Of a DNA stretch of 64,000 bases, positions 46,453 to 55,631 are shown one piece after another; within the stretch, counting starts at the first letter, position 1, and each line of letters starts with the position of its first letter. Position numbers and translations under genes: made by a program. The notes under the pieces are model-generated. The model made no database searches. It was not told where the DNA came from and was given only the letters and a program-made list of their open reading frames with translations. The stretch comes from Telluria antibiotica (GTDB lineage Bacteria; Pseudomonadota; Gammaproteobacteria; Burkholderiales; Burkholderiaceae_D): NCBI RefSeq assembly GCF_011682055.1, contig NZ_JAAQOM010000006.1, positions 124,001 to 188,000 of the forward strand, written 5' to 3'.

Positions 46453-47391
46453 TTATCCTTTCACGGCACCCGCGGCAATGCCGCGTACGAACCAGCGGCC
46501 CGAGACGAAGTACAGCGCCAGCGGCACGAGGCCCGTGAGGATCGTCGCCGCCATGTTCACGTTGTACTGCCGGGTGCCCGTCGTCGTGTTGATCACATTG
46601 TTCAGCTGGACCATCATCGGCATGTGGTCGCGTCCCGCGAACACGAGGCCGAGGATGTAATCGTTCCACACGCCGGTCACCTGCATGATCGCGGCGACGA
46701 CGACGACAGGCAGCGACATCGGCAGCATCACCTGCAGGAAGATGCGCCAGAAGCCGCCGCCGTCGATGCGCGCCGCGTGGAACAGCTCGTGCGGAACGCC
46801 GCAGTAGTAATTCCGGAACAGCAGCGTCATCACAGGCATGCCGAAGACGAGGTGCACGAGGACGATCGCCGGGAGGCTGCCGAAGATGCCGGCCAGCGCC
46901 AGCACGCGCACGAGCGGGTAGATCATCACCTGCACGGGCACGAAAGCGCCCGCCATCAGGATTCCGAACAGCACGTTCGCGCCGCGCGGACGCCAGAACG
47001 ACAGCGCGTAGCCGTTTACGGCACCGAGCAGGATAGGCAGCAACGTCGACGGCACGGTGATGGCGACGGAATTCCAGAAACCCGTGCGCACGCCTTCGCA
47101 CGCGGCGCCCGTGCACACGCCACTCCACGCGAGGCGCCACGGCTCGAGCGTGGCCGCGTGCGGCAGCGCGAAGATGCCGCCCTGGCGGATCTCGTCCATC
47201 GTCTTCAGCGACGTCACCACCATCACGTACAGCGGCAGCAGGAAGAACAATGCGGCGCCGAACAGGAAGACGTACAGCCCGATGCGTGCAGGCGTGAGGC
47301 GCAGGCGCGCACGGCGCACGACAGGCGCCGGCTGGTCGTGCGCGGCCGGTGCCGGCGCCGCCAACGGCGGTGCGGTCGTGTGCGGATTCAT
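46453..47391 (-). CDS. Carbohydrate ABC transporter permease (MalG type)
   Basis: A 312-residue permease: a Pro/Ala-rich cytoplasmic N-terminus, six membrane segments, and the EAA-loop FHAARIDGGGFWRIFLQVMLP. The ATG overlaps the stop of the other permease by 4 nt. The segment between segments 1 and 2 contains a periplasmic loop with two Cys (GVCTGAACEG), unusual but seen in this subfamily. It imports the sugar bound by the product of 48280-49512. Confidence 0.92.
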   Translation of the reverse strand: MNPHTTAPPLAAPAPAAHDQPAPVVRRARLRLTPARIGLYVFLFGAALFFLLPLYVMVVTSLKTMDEIRQGGIFALPHAATLEPWRLAWSGVCTGAACEGVRTGFWNSVAITVPSTLLPILLGAVNGYALSFWRPRGANVLFGILMAGAFVPVQVMIYPLVRVLALAGIFGSLPAIVLVHLVFGMPVMTLLFRNYYCGVPHELFHAARIDGGGFWRIFLQVMLPMSLPVVVVAAIMQVTGVWNDYILGLVFAGRDHMPMMVQLNNVINTTTGTRQYNVNMAATILTGLVPLALYFVSGRWFVRGIAAGAVKG

Positions 47392-48278
47392 GCGGCCTCC
47401 TTGCTGCTGCGGGCGTACCGGCTGCGGGCATACGCGTACGGCGCGAGCAGCGCCAGCACCGGCATGAGCAGCACGATCGCGCCGGCCGAGGCGAGGCCCA
47501 CGTTCGAGCGCAGGAACAGATGGTCCATGATGAACTTCGCGGGGACTTCGCTGGCGATGCCCGGCCCGCCCTGCGTCATGGCGACGACGGCGTCGTACAG
47601 TTTCGCCACGGCCGTCGCCAGCAACAGCAGGACCGTGGCGATGGTCGGCCACAGCATCGGCAGCACGATCTGTGCGTACACGCGCCAGGCGGGAATGCCG
47701 TCCAGCCGCGCGGCCTTCCAGATTTCCGGATCGATGCCGCGCAATCCGGCAAGCATCAACGCCATCACGAGGCCGGACGCCTGCCACACGGTCGCGGCGA
47801 CGACGGTGTAGATTGCGTAATCCTGCGACACGATCCAGTCGAAGCGCACGTGCGCGAACCCGAGCGCGCGCAACGCGCCGTCGACGCCGTCGCCCGGCGT
47901 GAGCAACCATTGCCACACGAGGCCCGTCGCGACGAACGACATCGCATACGGATACAGGAAGATCGTGCGGAACACGCCCTCGCCTTTCACGTTCTGGTCG
48001 ACGAACACCGCGAGCAGGAAGCCGATGACGAGGCTCGCCAGCACGAACAGCACGCCGTACGCGGCCAGGTTGTGCAGCGACAGCATCCAGCGCTCGTTGT
48101 CGAACAGCCGGTGGTATTGGGCGAAACCGATGAAGTGCCCGGACGGGAACGTACGCGATCCGGTCAGCGAAATATAGAAGGTCCACAGGCCGGCGCCGAG
48201 GTAGCCGAGCGCCGCGACGGCGGCCATCGGCAGCAGCGCGGCGTACGGCGTGGCACGGGACAGAGAGCGGCGCGCCAT
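47388..48278 (-). CDS. Sugar ABC transporter permease (MalF type)
   Basis: A 296-residue permease with six membrane segments and the EAA-loop WKAARLDGIPAWRVYAQIVLP. I chose the ATG at 48278, 1 nt after the binding-protein stop; the open frame upstream overlaps that gene and is not real. It pairs with the next permease. Confidence 0.92.
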   Translation of the reverse strand: MARRSLSRATPYAALLPMAAVAALGYLGAGLWTFYISLTGSRTFPSGHFIGFAQYHRLFDNERWMLSLHNLAAYGVLFVLASLVIGFLLAVFVDQNVKGEGVFRTIFLYPYAMSFVATGLVWQWLLTPGDGVDGALRALGFAHVRFDWIVSQDYAIYTVVAATVWQASGLVMALMLAGLRGIDPEIWKAARLDGIPAWRVYAQIVLPMLWPTIATVLLLLATAVAKLYDAVVAMTQGGPGIASEVPAKFIMDHLFLRSNVGLASAGAIVLLMPVLALLAPYAYARSRYARSSKEAA

Positions 48279-48279
48279 G

Positions 48280-49512
48280 TCAGTAGCGCAGCGCCGAGGC
48301 GATGCTGTTCTGGGCCCGCTCGACGGGCATGTCCGTGTTCCAGAACGCCGTGAGCACGTCCTGCAACGCGCCGTTCTGGTCGGGCGACAGATAGATTTCG
48401 GGCACGCCCACGGGCCGCCGCGGATCGCGCAGGATCGCCATGCCCTGGCGCGCGCAGGCGTCGAAGCCGCTGTCGTCCGCATCCAGGCGCACCGGGATCG
48501 AGCCTTTCAGCTTGTTGAACGCACGCTGCACGGCGGGCTTGTCGACGACGTCCACGAGCAGCTTCTGCGCGCGCAGCGTGCCCGCGTCGTCCGTCTTCGG
48601 GAACACGAAGACGTCACCCTGGATCAGGTAAGGCGTGTCCGCGGAGAGACCGGGCAGGCAGCCGAACTGGCGACCCGGCGCCTGGCCAGCGGCGATGAAC
48701 TCGCCCTTCGCCCAATCGCCCATGATCTGCATGCCGGCCTTCCCGGCGATGACAAGCGCCGTCGCATCGTTCCAGTTGCGACCCGGCGACGCGGGATCGA
48801 CATAGCCCTGCAGGCGCTTGAACGCGACGAGCACCTTGCGGAAGGCATCCGAACGGATCGCGGCCTGGTCGCGGTCGCGGACCACTTTCAGGTACAGGTC
48901 GCGCCCGCCGAGGTTGGCCAGAACCATCGAGAACAGCAGATTCTCCTGCCACGCCTGGCCGCCGTGCGCCAGCGGGATCAGGCCCGCGGCCTTGAGCTTG
49001 TCGAGGTCCGCGAACAGCTCGTCCATGCTCGCGGGCTCGCGCCCGATGCCGGCCTTCGCGAACGCCGCCTTCGAATACCAGATCCACGTCAGCATGTGGA
49101 GGTTCATCGGCACGGCATACCAGTGGCCACGCACCTTGATCACGTCGACGATGGGCGCCGGCAGCACCTGGTCCCAATGGTCGCGGCGGGCGACGTCGTC
49201 GACGGTGCCCAGCATGTCTTCCTCGATGATGTCGAGGAACTGCTTCGACGTGTTGAACTGGGCGGCCGTGGGCGGGTTGCCGCCGATGATGCGGTTGATG
49301 GTGACGGCACGCGACTGGTCGCCGCCGGCGATGGCGGTGTCGACCCATGTCCCACCGGCGTCGCGGTAGGCCTGCGCCACCTGCTTCACGGCGGCCGATT
49401 CGCCGCCCGACGTCCACCAGTGAATCACCTCGGCCGTCGGACCGGCGGATGCGGCAGATGCGGCGGACGCGCACAACCACGCGCACAGCAGCCACCTGCG
49501 GGTTCCGTACAT
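48280..49512 (-). CDS. Sugar ABC transporter substrate-binding protein
   Basis: A 410-residue periplasmic protein. The signal peptide ends near ASA before GPTAEVIHWWTSGGE. The mature protein has the GlcB/GtsA-like features AVPMNLHMLTWIWYSKAAF and AGKAGMQIMGDWAKGEF, found in glucose/mannose and gluco-oligosaccharide binders. The ATG at 49512 has GGAG 5 nt upstream. It is the first gene of binding protein, two permeases, ATPase, with the regulon operator at its promoter. Glucose or cellobiose/laminaribiose is the likely ligand. Confidence 0.93.
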   Translation of the reverse strand: MYGTRRWLLCAWLCASAASAASAGPTAEVIHWWTSGGESAAVKQVAQAYRDAGGTWVDTAIAGGDQSRAVTINRIIGGNPPTAAQFNTSKQFLDIIEEDMLGTVDDVARRDHWDQVLPAPIVDVIKVRGHWYAVPMNLHMLTWIWYSKAAFAKAGIGREPASMDELFADLDKLKAAGLIPLAHGGQAWQENLLFSMVLANLGGRDLYLKVVRDRDQAAIRSDAFRKVLVAFKRLQGYVDPASPGRNWNDATALVIAGKAGMQIMGDWAKGEFIAAGQAPGRQFGCLPGLSADTPYLIQGDVFVFPKTDDAGTLRAQKLLVDVVDKPAVQRAFNKLKGSIPVRLDADDSGFDACARQGMAILRDPRRPVGVPEIYLSPDQNGALQDVLTAFWNTDMPVERAQNSIASALRY

Positions 49513-49574
49513 GCTGTCTCCGTTATGGCGTCCTGGCGGGGCCGGCGCCTTGTTCTGGGCCGTCACCGGAAGCG

Positions 49575-49588
49575 TGGAAACGTTCCCA
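49575..49588. promoter_or_regulatory. LacI-type operator at the ABC importer promoter
   Basis: TGGAAACGTTCCCA matches the window palindrome at 13 of 14 positions. It lies about 62 nt upstream of the binding-protein ATG and directly after the -10 of the promoter. Confidence 0.75.
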
Positions 49589-49601
49589 TGACGGCTGCCC
49601 G

Positions 49602-49631
49602 ACTATAGCACCGGGCGAAAATCGGTGTCAA
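49602..49631 (-). promoter_or_regulatory. Sigma-70 promoter of the ABC importer operon
   Basis: On the minus strand TTGACA (49631-49626), an 18-bp spacer and TATAGT (49607-49602). The -35 and next four bases (TTGACACCGA) are the same as at the GH16 promoter. Confidence 0.75.
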
Positions 49632-49684
49632 ACACCAACCTGGTATTGTCCTACAGCCGACCTGTGGCCGGGAGTGGTTTTGCA

Positions 49685-50644
49685 TTAAAACAACGCACCG
49701 GCCGCCGGATCGCCGGCCGCCGGATCGCCGGCCGCCGGATCGTCCTGCGCTTTCACGAGCGCCTCCTGCAGCATGCCGAACAGCGTGCGCGCCGCCGGCG
49801 CCATCGTGTGATTGCGCTTGCTGATCAGCCCCAGGGTGCGGTGGATCGCCGGGTTCACCAGGGGCACGCCGACGATCGTGTCCGGCCGCCCCGGCAGCAC
49901 GGACAGCCCCGGCACCGCGGCGACGCCCATCCCCGCCTCGACGAGTGCCAGTACGCCGGACACGTGGTTCACCTCGCACTGGATGACGGGATGCTTCTCG
50001 ACGCCGGCCAGCGCCGCGTCGATGACGCTGCGGTTGCCGCTCGACTTCGCGACCGAGATATAGCGCTCGCCCACCGTGTCCTTCCAGGTCAGCGACGCGC
50101 GCCCCGCCAGCGGATGGTCGCGCCGCATCGCCAGCACATAGCTCTCCACATAGATCGGCTCGAACACGATCTCCGGGTCGGCCGCGCCCGTGAAGTTGAT
50201 GCCGAAATCCGCCTCGCCCGCGAGCACGAGGTTCAGCACGTCCTGCGCGCTCTCGTCGTGCACGCGCACGCGGATGCGCGGGAAGCGCTCGCTGAACGCC
50301 GTCAGCACGGCGGGCAGGAAATGCCATACGGCGGACGGCACGCAGGCCAGCGTGACCGTGCCCGTACGGTGCGCCGCCAGGTCGGCGACACCCAGCACGG
50401 CGTCTTCGAGGCCATCGAGCGCGGTGCGCACGTTGACGAGGAACGCCTGCCCCACGTTCGTCAACTGCACGCGCCGGGTCGTGCGCTCGAACAGCTTCAC
50501 GCCGAGGCCTTCCTCCAGTTTGTCGATGCGGCGGCTCAGCGCCGACTGCGACAGGAACAGGTCGGCGGCCGCCTGGCGGAAGCTCGCCCGTTCGGCGACG
50601 GCGATAAAGGCCTGCAAATCGTGCAGATCGTAATTGATGCGCAT
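49685..50644 (-). CDS. LysR-family transcriptional regulator
   Basis: A 319-residue regulator: an N-terminal winged helix-turn-helix (DLQAFIAVAERASFRQAAADLF with QSALSRRIDKLE) and a two-lobed effector domain (VTLACVPSAVWHFLPAVL; GVAAVPGLSVLP). The last residues are a threefold DPAAG repeat encoded by a 15-bp tandem repeat, absent from typical family members. It is divergent from the porin gene, with a dyad between them, so it probably controls porin, binding protein and MHS permease in response to an organic acid. Confidence 0.92.
   Translation of the reverse strand: MRINYDLHDLQAFIAVAERASFRQAAADLFLSQSALSRRIDKLEEGLGVKLFERTTRRVQLTNVGQAFLVNVRTALDGLEDAVLGVADLAAHRTGTVTLACVPSAVWHFLPAVLTAFSERFPRIRVRVHDESAQDVLNLVLAGEADFGINFTGAADPEIVFEPIYVESYVLAMRRDHPLAGRASLTWKDTVGERYISVAKSSGNRSVIDAALAGVEKHPVIQCEVNHVSGVLALVEAGMGVAAVPGLSVLPGRPDTIVGVPLVNPAIHRTLGLISKRNHTMAPAARTLFGMLQEALVKAQDDPAAGDPAAGDPAAGALF
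49700..49744. repeat. 15-bp tandem repeat, three copies, at the end of the LysR gene
   Basis: GGCCGCCGGATCGCC occurs twice exactly and a third time with one change. It codes for DPAAG units in the LysR C-terminus, so copy number changes would keep frame. Confidence 0.8.
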
Positions 50645-50659
50645 GATGCATTAATCAGC

Positions 50660-50679
50660 TTGAAAATTGCAATTATCAA
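50660..50679. promoter_or_regulatory. Dyad between LysR gene and porin, probable LysR site
   Basis: TTGAAAATTGCAATTATCAA is a 20-bp near-perfect palindrome around AATTGCAATT. It lies 15 nt upstream of the LysR start and about 75 nt upstream of the porin start, a usual place for a LysR recognition site. Confidence 0.6.
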
Positions 50680-50752
50680 ATTATGCCATTTGGCGCATGA
50701 TTCGACCACCCAACCACTGCCTCGACAAGAAGGCATCCAACAAGGAGACACC

Positions 50753-51844
50753 GTGCGCCATTCCTGCGCCCTCACCATCCTGCTCGCGACGAGCGGGACC
50801 TGCCTGGCCCAATCCAGCATCAACTTGTACGGCATCGTCGACGTGGGCGTCCGCGCCGCCGACGGCCTCGCCGCCAACAACGCGCCCACCCCGGCGAGCC
50901 GCACGACGTCGGTGGGCAGCGGCATCGACCAGACCAGCCGCTGGGGCGTCAAGGGCGCCGAATCGCTGGGCGGCGGATGGCGCGCCGTGTTCCGGCTCGA
51001 AGGCGGCATCAATGCCGATACGGGCTCGCAAGCGAAGAGCGACCGCCTGTTCGACCGGCTTGCGTGGGCCGGCGTCGAGTCGCCATACGGCACGCTCGCC
51101 CTCGGACGCCAGGCCAACCTGATCTCCGACGCCCTCGTCGCCGTCGACCCGCTGGGCAAGCGCTTCGCCTCGTTCAACCCGAACGTCAATGTCGCGGGCC
51201 TGAGCAACACGGCGTTCGGCACCCACGCGTTCGGCCGCCAGTACGGCCCGAGCGGCTATGCGGACAACTTCTACCGCCTCGACAACACGATCAAGTACAC
51301 GGCGACCGTCGGCCCGTGGCAGGCCCGCGCCGCGTATTCGGCAGGCGAAGTGGCGGGCGACTCCGCCGCGTCGAGCAGCCACGGCGTGGCCCTCGCCTAT
51401 GTGCGTCCGGACGTCGCCGTCTCCGGCGCGACGATGCAATTCCGCAGCCGCGAAGGACTGCCCCTCGATGCCTGGTCGCTGGGCGCAGCCGCGCACCTGG
51501 GCGCTTGGCAGTTCAAGGCCAACGCCGCGCGCAACGTGGCCGACACGGGCCCGGGCAAGTCGGTGCACCAGCGCGTGCTGTCGGCCGGCGCGAGCCACCC
51601 CGTCTGGCGCGACGTGCTCATGACGGCGGCATGGTACAGCGTGCGGCGCGAGGCGACCGCGTTGCGCGACGACGGGTTCGACCGCGGCTTCCTGTTCGTC
51701 GAAAAGGCGCTGGCGCCCCGCACGACTGCGTACGCCGAAGCCGACTACACGGTCTGGCGCGGCGATGCCGCCGGCCTGACGGCAGGACGCGCGAACGACC
51801 ATCACGGCACCGGCCTCACGCTGGGCCTCATGCACAAATTTTAA
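50753..51844 (+). CDS. Gram-negative porin (Neisseria/Burkholderia type)
   Basis: A 363-residue outer-membrane trimeric porin. A signal peptide ends near TCLA, the mature start QSSINLYGIVDVGVR is typical, LGGGWRAVFRLEGG and SPYGTLALGRQ are family motifs, and the final strand ends LGLMHKF with the terminal Phe. It starts at GTG with AAGGAG 5 nt upstream. It leads a series with a binding protein and an MHS permease, so it may be a specific uptake porin for that substrate. Confidence 0.92.
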   Translation: MRHSCALTILLATSGTCLAQSSINLYGIVDVGVRAADGLAANNAPTPASRTTSVGSGIDQTSRWGVKGAESLGGGWRAVFRLEGGINADTGSQAKSDRLFDRLAWAGVESPYGTLALGRQANLISDALVAVDPLGKRFASFNPNVNVAGLSNTAFGTHAFGRQYGPSGYADNFYRLDNTIKYTATVGPWQARAAYSAGEVAGDSAASSSHGVALAYVRPDVAVSGATMQFRSREGLPLDAWSLGAAAHLGAWQFKANAARNVADTGPGKSVHQRVLSAGASHPVWRDVLMTAAWYSVRREATALRDDGFDRGFLFVEKALAPRTTAYAEADYTVWRGDAAGLTAGRANDHHGTGLTLGLMHKF

Positions 51845-51861
51845 AGAGACAAGGAGCACGT

Positions 51862-52647
51862 ATGCGATCACATCACCTGAAGCACAAGGCACTCGCCGCC
51901 CTCGCCGCCCTGGCGCTGGCCGCCTCGGCCCACGCCGCCGACCTGCACGTCGTCAGCTCCGGCGGTTTCGCCCAGGCGTACAAGGACCTGTCCCCGCAGT
52001 ACGAGCGCGCGAGCGGCGACCGTCTCGTGTCCGAGTGGGGCCCGTCGATGGGCGCGACGAAGAACGCGATCCCGGCGCGCCTCGCGCGCGGCGAGGCGAT
52101 CGACGTCGTCATCATGGTCGGCGACGCGCTCGACAAGCTGATGGCAGAGGGCCGCCTCGAACCGGGCAGCAAGGTCGTCCTCGCCAACTCGCCCATCGCC
52201 TGCGCCGTCAAGCACGGCGATCCGAGGCCCGACATCCATACCGTCGACGGCCTGCGCCAGGCCTTCCTGCACGCGCACCGCGTCGCGTACTCCGACAGCG
52301 CGAGCGGCGAATACATCCGACACCAACTGCTCGACAAACTGGGCATCCGCGAACAGATGGAAGGCAAGGCGGCGCAGATTCCCGCCACGCCGGTGGGCGA
52401 GATCATCGCGCACGGCGAAGCGGATTTCGGCTGCCAGCAGCGCAGCGAACTGAAACCCGTGCAGGGCATCGACGTCGTCGGCGTGCTGCCGCCCGAAGTG
52501 CAGCTCAACACGGCATTCTCCGGCGCCGTCGTGCGCGGTGCGCGCAACCCCGTATCCGCGCGCGCGCTGCTCCGCTTCCTGGCAGCGCCCGCGAACGCCG
52601 CCGCCATCGAGGCCACCGGGCTCGAACCCGTCGCGGCCACGCATTAA
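51862..52647 (+). CDS. Periplasmic substrate-binding protein (ModA-like fold)
   Basis: A 261-residue exported protein. The signal peptide ends near SAHA, then LHVVSSGGFAQAYKDLSPQYE, which is the ModA-type opening, with AIDVVIMVGDALDKLMAEG and GEIIAHGEADFGCQQ later. No molybdate permease or ATPase is nearby; instead it sits between a porin and an MHS permease, a layout seen with organic acid uptake in Burkholderiales. So it probably binds a carboxylate, not molybdate. AAGGAG precedes the ATG. Confidence 0.85.
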   Translation: MRSHHLKHKALAALAALALAASAHAADLHVVSSGGFAQAYKDLSPQYERASGDRLVSEWGPSMGATKNAIPARLARGEAIDVVIMVGDALDKLMAEGRLEPGSKVVLANSPIACAVKHGDPRPDIHTVDGLRQAFLHAHRVAYSDSASGEYIRHQLLDKLGIREQMEGKAAQIPATPVGEIIAHGEADFGCQQRSELKPVQGIDVVGVLPPEVQLNTAFSGAVVRGARNPVSARALLRFLAAPANAAAIEATGLEPVAATH

Positions 52648-52668
52648 ACCCATTCAGCAGAGGGCATC

Positions 52669-53997
52669 ATGACGATTCACTCCACCGCCAACGCCCACGC
52701 CACGGCACCCGCCGCATCCGCGCCGGCGCGCACCCCGTCGAAGCTGGCCACGGTCATCCGCGTCACGAGCGGGAACTTCATCGAAATGTATGATTTCTTC
52801 CTGTTCGGCTTCTACGCGAACCAGATCGCGCGGGCGTTCTTCCCGGCGACGAGCGACTACGCGGCGCTGATGATGACCTTCGCCACGTTCGGCGCCGGCT
52901 TCTTCATGCGGCCGCTGGGCGCCATTTTCCTGGGCAGCTACATCGACCGTATCGGCCGCCGCAAGGGCCTCGTGCTCACGCTCGGGATCATGGCGTCGGG
53001 TACTGCGCTGATCGCGTTCGTGCCCGGCTATGCCACCATCGGCCTGCTCGCGCCGCTGCTCGTGCTGATCGGCCGCCTGCTGCAGGGCTTTTCCGCCGGC
53101 GTGGAACTGGGCGGTGTGTCCGTCTACCTGTCCGAGATGGCGACGCCGGGCAACAAGGGGTTCTACGTCAGCTGGCAGTCGGCCAGCCAGCAGGTCGCCG
53201 TGATCTTTTCGGCGGCGCTGGGCTATGGCCTGAACCACGCCATGCACAAGGACGTCATCGCCGACTGGGGCTGGCGCATTCCGTTCTTCGTCGGCTGCTC
53301 GATCATCCCCGTCGTCTTCTACATCCGCCGCTCGCTGCAGGAAACGCAGGCGTACCTGCAGCAGAAGTCGCATCCGACGTTCCGCCAGATGATGCGCACG
53401 ATCGCGCTGAACTGGCCTCTCGTGACGGTGGGCGCGATGCTGGTCGTGATGACGACGGTCGCGTTCTACCTGATCACCGTGTACACGCCCACGTTCGGCA
53501 AGACGGTCCTCAAGCTGAGCACCGAGGACAGCCTGCTCGTCACCCTGTGCATCGGCCTGTCGAACTTCATCTGGCTGCCGCTGATGGGCGCCGTGTCGGA
53601 CCGCATCGGCCGCTGGCCCGTGATGGCCGTCTGCTCAGCGCTGGCGGCGGTGACGGCCTACCCCGCGCTGTCGTGGCTGATCGCGCATCCTAGCTTCGGC
53701 AATATGCTGATGATCGAGCTGTGGCTGTCGTTCCTGTACGGCAGCTACAACGGCGCCACCATCGTCGCGCTCACGGAGATCATTCCCGCGCAAGTGCGCA
53801 CGACCGGCTTCTCGCTCGCGTACAGCCTCGCGACGGCGCTGTTCGGCGGCATGACGCCGCTGCTGTCCACGTGGCTGATCGATGCCACCGGCGACAAGGC
53901 GGCGCCCGGCTACTGGATGGCGTGCGCCGGCGCGATCAGCCTGGTGGCGACGTTCCTCGTGTACCGCGGCATCGTCAAGGAGCGCGTCGCAGCCTGA
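52669..53997 (+). CDS. MHS-family MFS transporter (citrate/tricarballylate:H+ symporter type)
   Basis: A 442-residue, 12-segment permease. [22 protein letters not shown] opening (here [18 protein letters not shown]), [20 protein letters not shown] as MFS loop motif, and [20 protein letters not shown] are characteristic of CitA/TcuC symporters. It imports a di- or tricarboxylate with protons. It is the third gene after porin and binding protein and presumably under the divergent LysR protein. Confidence 0.92.
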   Translation: MTIHSTANAHATAPAASAPARTPSKLATVIRVTSGNFIEMYDFFLFGFYANQIARAFFPATSDYAALMMTFATFGAGFFMRPLGAIFLGSYIDRIGRRKGLVLTLGIMASGTALIAFVPGYATIGLLAPLLVLIGRLLQGFSAGVELGGVSVYLSEMATPGNKGFYVSWQSASQQVAVIFSAALGYGLNHAMHKDVIADWGWRIPFFVGCSIIPVVFYIRRSLQETQAYLQQKSHPTFRQMMRTIALNWPLVTVGAMLVVMTTVAFYLITVYTPTFGKTVLKLSTEDSLLVTLCIGLSNFIWLPLMGAVSDRIGRWPVMAVCSALAAVTAYPALSWLIAHPSFGNMLMIELWLSFLYGSYNGATIVALTEIIPAQVRTTGFSLAYSLATALFGGMTPLLSTWLIDATGDKAAPGYWMACAGAISLVATFLVYRGIVKERVAA

Positions 53998-54076
53998 TGC
54001 GCGCTTGCCGCCCCGGCGCGCTTTCCCGTATGATGCGGACCCCGACCCCGCAAGCACGACGTACGAGACCGCGCCG

Positions 54077-54931
54077 GTGACCCAGCCTTCCACTTCCTGT
54101 TCCGACCCTCGCGCGCACAAGGCCGCGCGCGTGCGCGGCGTGACGTCGATCGCCGCGATGCGCGCCGCCATCCGCGCCGTCGCACGCGACCTGCCACCGC
54201 TGTCCGCCGTGCCGCGCACGACGATGCCCGGACGCGCCGCGTTCCAGGCGCGCGCGGCCGAAGGGCTGCCCTTCATCGTCACGGGCCTCGTCGACCGCTG
54301 GCCGCTGTGCACCGTCACGCGGGACATGCTGCGCGCACGCTTCGGCGACGTGCCCGTGCGCGCACGTGTCGGCGACTACATCGGCACGGCGTTCGCCCCG
54401 GACCGCGCGATGCACGACATGACCTTGCGCGCCTACCTCGACCTCGTCGCTGCCGGCACGGAAGCGCTGCCGCCCTACGTCGGCAACCTGGAGATCGGCG
54501 CGCTGAACGGCATGTGCCACTGGCCCGGCTATTTCAGCAAGATGGGCCCACCGCGCTTCTGGCTGGGACCCGCCGGCACGGTGACGCCCCTGCACTGCGA
54601 CTACGACGACAACATCTTCGCGCAGGCGCTGGGCACGAAGCGGATCTTCCTCGCGCCACCCCACCACGACGAATTCCTGTACACGCGCGAGGCGAACCCC
54701 GTGCTGCACGGCTCACCGTTCGACCCCGAGAATCCGGACTACGACCGCTACCCGCTCGCGCGCCGGGCGGCGCTCGTCGAGTGCACGGTCAGTCCCGGCG
54801 AGATGCTGTACGTGCCGGCAGGGTGGTACCACCAGGTGCGCGCGCTGACGTTTTCGCTGTCCGTCAACCGCTGGGCGCGGGCGCTGCCGCTCGCGCTGAA
54901 GGGCGACCCCGCGCTGCGGCGGCACGACTAG
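54077..54931 (+). CDS. Cupin-like (JmjC/FIH-type) oxygenase-like protein
   Basis: A protein of about 284 residues of the cupin_8 family. The HxD metal site is in TPLHCDYDDNIFAQ, a strand with GTKRIFLAPP follows, and the distal His is in GWYHQVRALTFSLSVN. Relatives are Fe(II)/2-oxoglutarate protein hydroxylases. The start is uncertain: GTG at 54077 is used because it follows the upstream gene, but no good ribosome site is visible and an internal ATG near 54158 is possible. It is not near a halogenase, unlike the relative at 33408-34418. It ends 1 nt from kdpE. Confidence 0.82.
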   Translation: MTQPSTSCSDPRAHKAARVRGVTSIAAMRAAIRAVARDLPPLSAVPRTTMPGRAAFQARAAEGLPFIVTGLVDRWPLCTVTRDMLRARFGDVPVRARVGDYIGTAFAPDRAMHDMTLRAYLDLVAAGTEALPPYVGNLEIGALNGMCHWPGYFSKMGPPRFWLGPAGTVTPLHCDYDDNIFAQALGTKRIFLAPPHHDEFLYTREANPVLHGSPFDPENPDYDRYPLARRAALVECTVSPGEMLYVPAGWYHQVRALTFSLSVNRWARALPLALKGDPALRRHD

Positions 54932-54932
54932 C

Positions 54933-55631
54933 TCAGGGCTGCAACCGGTAGCCGACGGCGGTCTCCGTCAACAAATGCCGCGGCTGCGCCGGATCGTCTT
55001 CCAGCTTCTGGCGCAGATGTCCCATGTAGATGCGCACGTAGTGGCCGTTGTCCGCGTTCGACGGCCCCCACACCTCGCGCAGCAGTTGCGGCGCCGTGAC
55101 GACGCGGCCCACGTTAGCGAGCAGCACGGACAAGAGCTTGTATTCCGTCGGCGTCAGGTGCACGGGCTGGCCATCGCGCTGCACGGTGCGCCGGTGCAGG
55201 TCGACTTCGACCTTGCCGAACGTGACGCGCGCGGACGTCTCGCCGCCAGCCTTGTGCTGGCGCCGCAGCGCCGCGCGCACGCGCGCGAGCAGCTCGCCGA
55301 TGCCGAACGGCTTCGTCAGGTAATCGTCGGCGCCCGCATCGAGCGCCGTGATCTTGTCCGCTTCGTCGATGCGCGCCGACAGCACGATGATCGGCACCGG
55401 GCTCCAGCCGCGCACGTCGCGGATCAGTTGCAGGCCGTCGCCATCGGGGAGACCGAGGTCGAGGATGATCAGGTCCGGTGTGCGCGTCCCGGCGTCGATC
55501 AGGCCACGCTTCAGGTTCTCGGACTGGTGCACCTGCCAGCCCTCGCCCTCCAGGGCCATGCGGACGAAGCGGCGGATCTGCGGCTCGTCCTCGACGATGA
55601 GGGCGACGGGTGCGGCGGTTTCATTGCTCAT
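54933..55631 (-). CDS. kdpE: KdpE-type response regulator
   Basis: A 232-residue OmpR/PhoB-type regulator. The receiver has ALIVEDEP and phospho-acceptor Asp58 in LIILDLGLPDGDG, and LTKPFGIGELLARVR. The winged helix includes the KdpE-typical NGHYVRIYMGHLRQKLE and LLTETAVGYRL. It overlaps the end of the kinase gene by 11 nt, so the two are co-translated. No kdpFABC is in the window; the adjacent KimA-like importer is the likely target. Confidence 0.93.
   Translation of the reverse strand: MSNETAAPVALIVEDEPQIRRFVRMALEGEGWQVHQSENLKRGLIDAGTRTPDLIILDLGLPDGDGLQLIRDVRGWSPVPIIVLSARIDEADKITALDAGADDYLTKPFGIGELLARVRAALRRQHKAGGETSARVTFGKVEVDLHRRTVQRDGQPVHLTPTEYKLLSVLLANVGRVVTAPQLLREVWGPSNADNGHYVRIYMGHLRQKLEDDPAQPRHLLTETAVGYRLQP

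Noticed and set aside
49700..49744. Possible short CRISPR-like repeat
   Set aside because: Units are contiguous without spacers, in frame, and code for DPAAG; no cas genes are present.
54077..54931. Membership of the second cupin-like gene in the halogenase system
   Set aside because: It is about 20 kb away, has no halogenase or SapC neighbour, and lacks the regulon operator.
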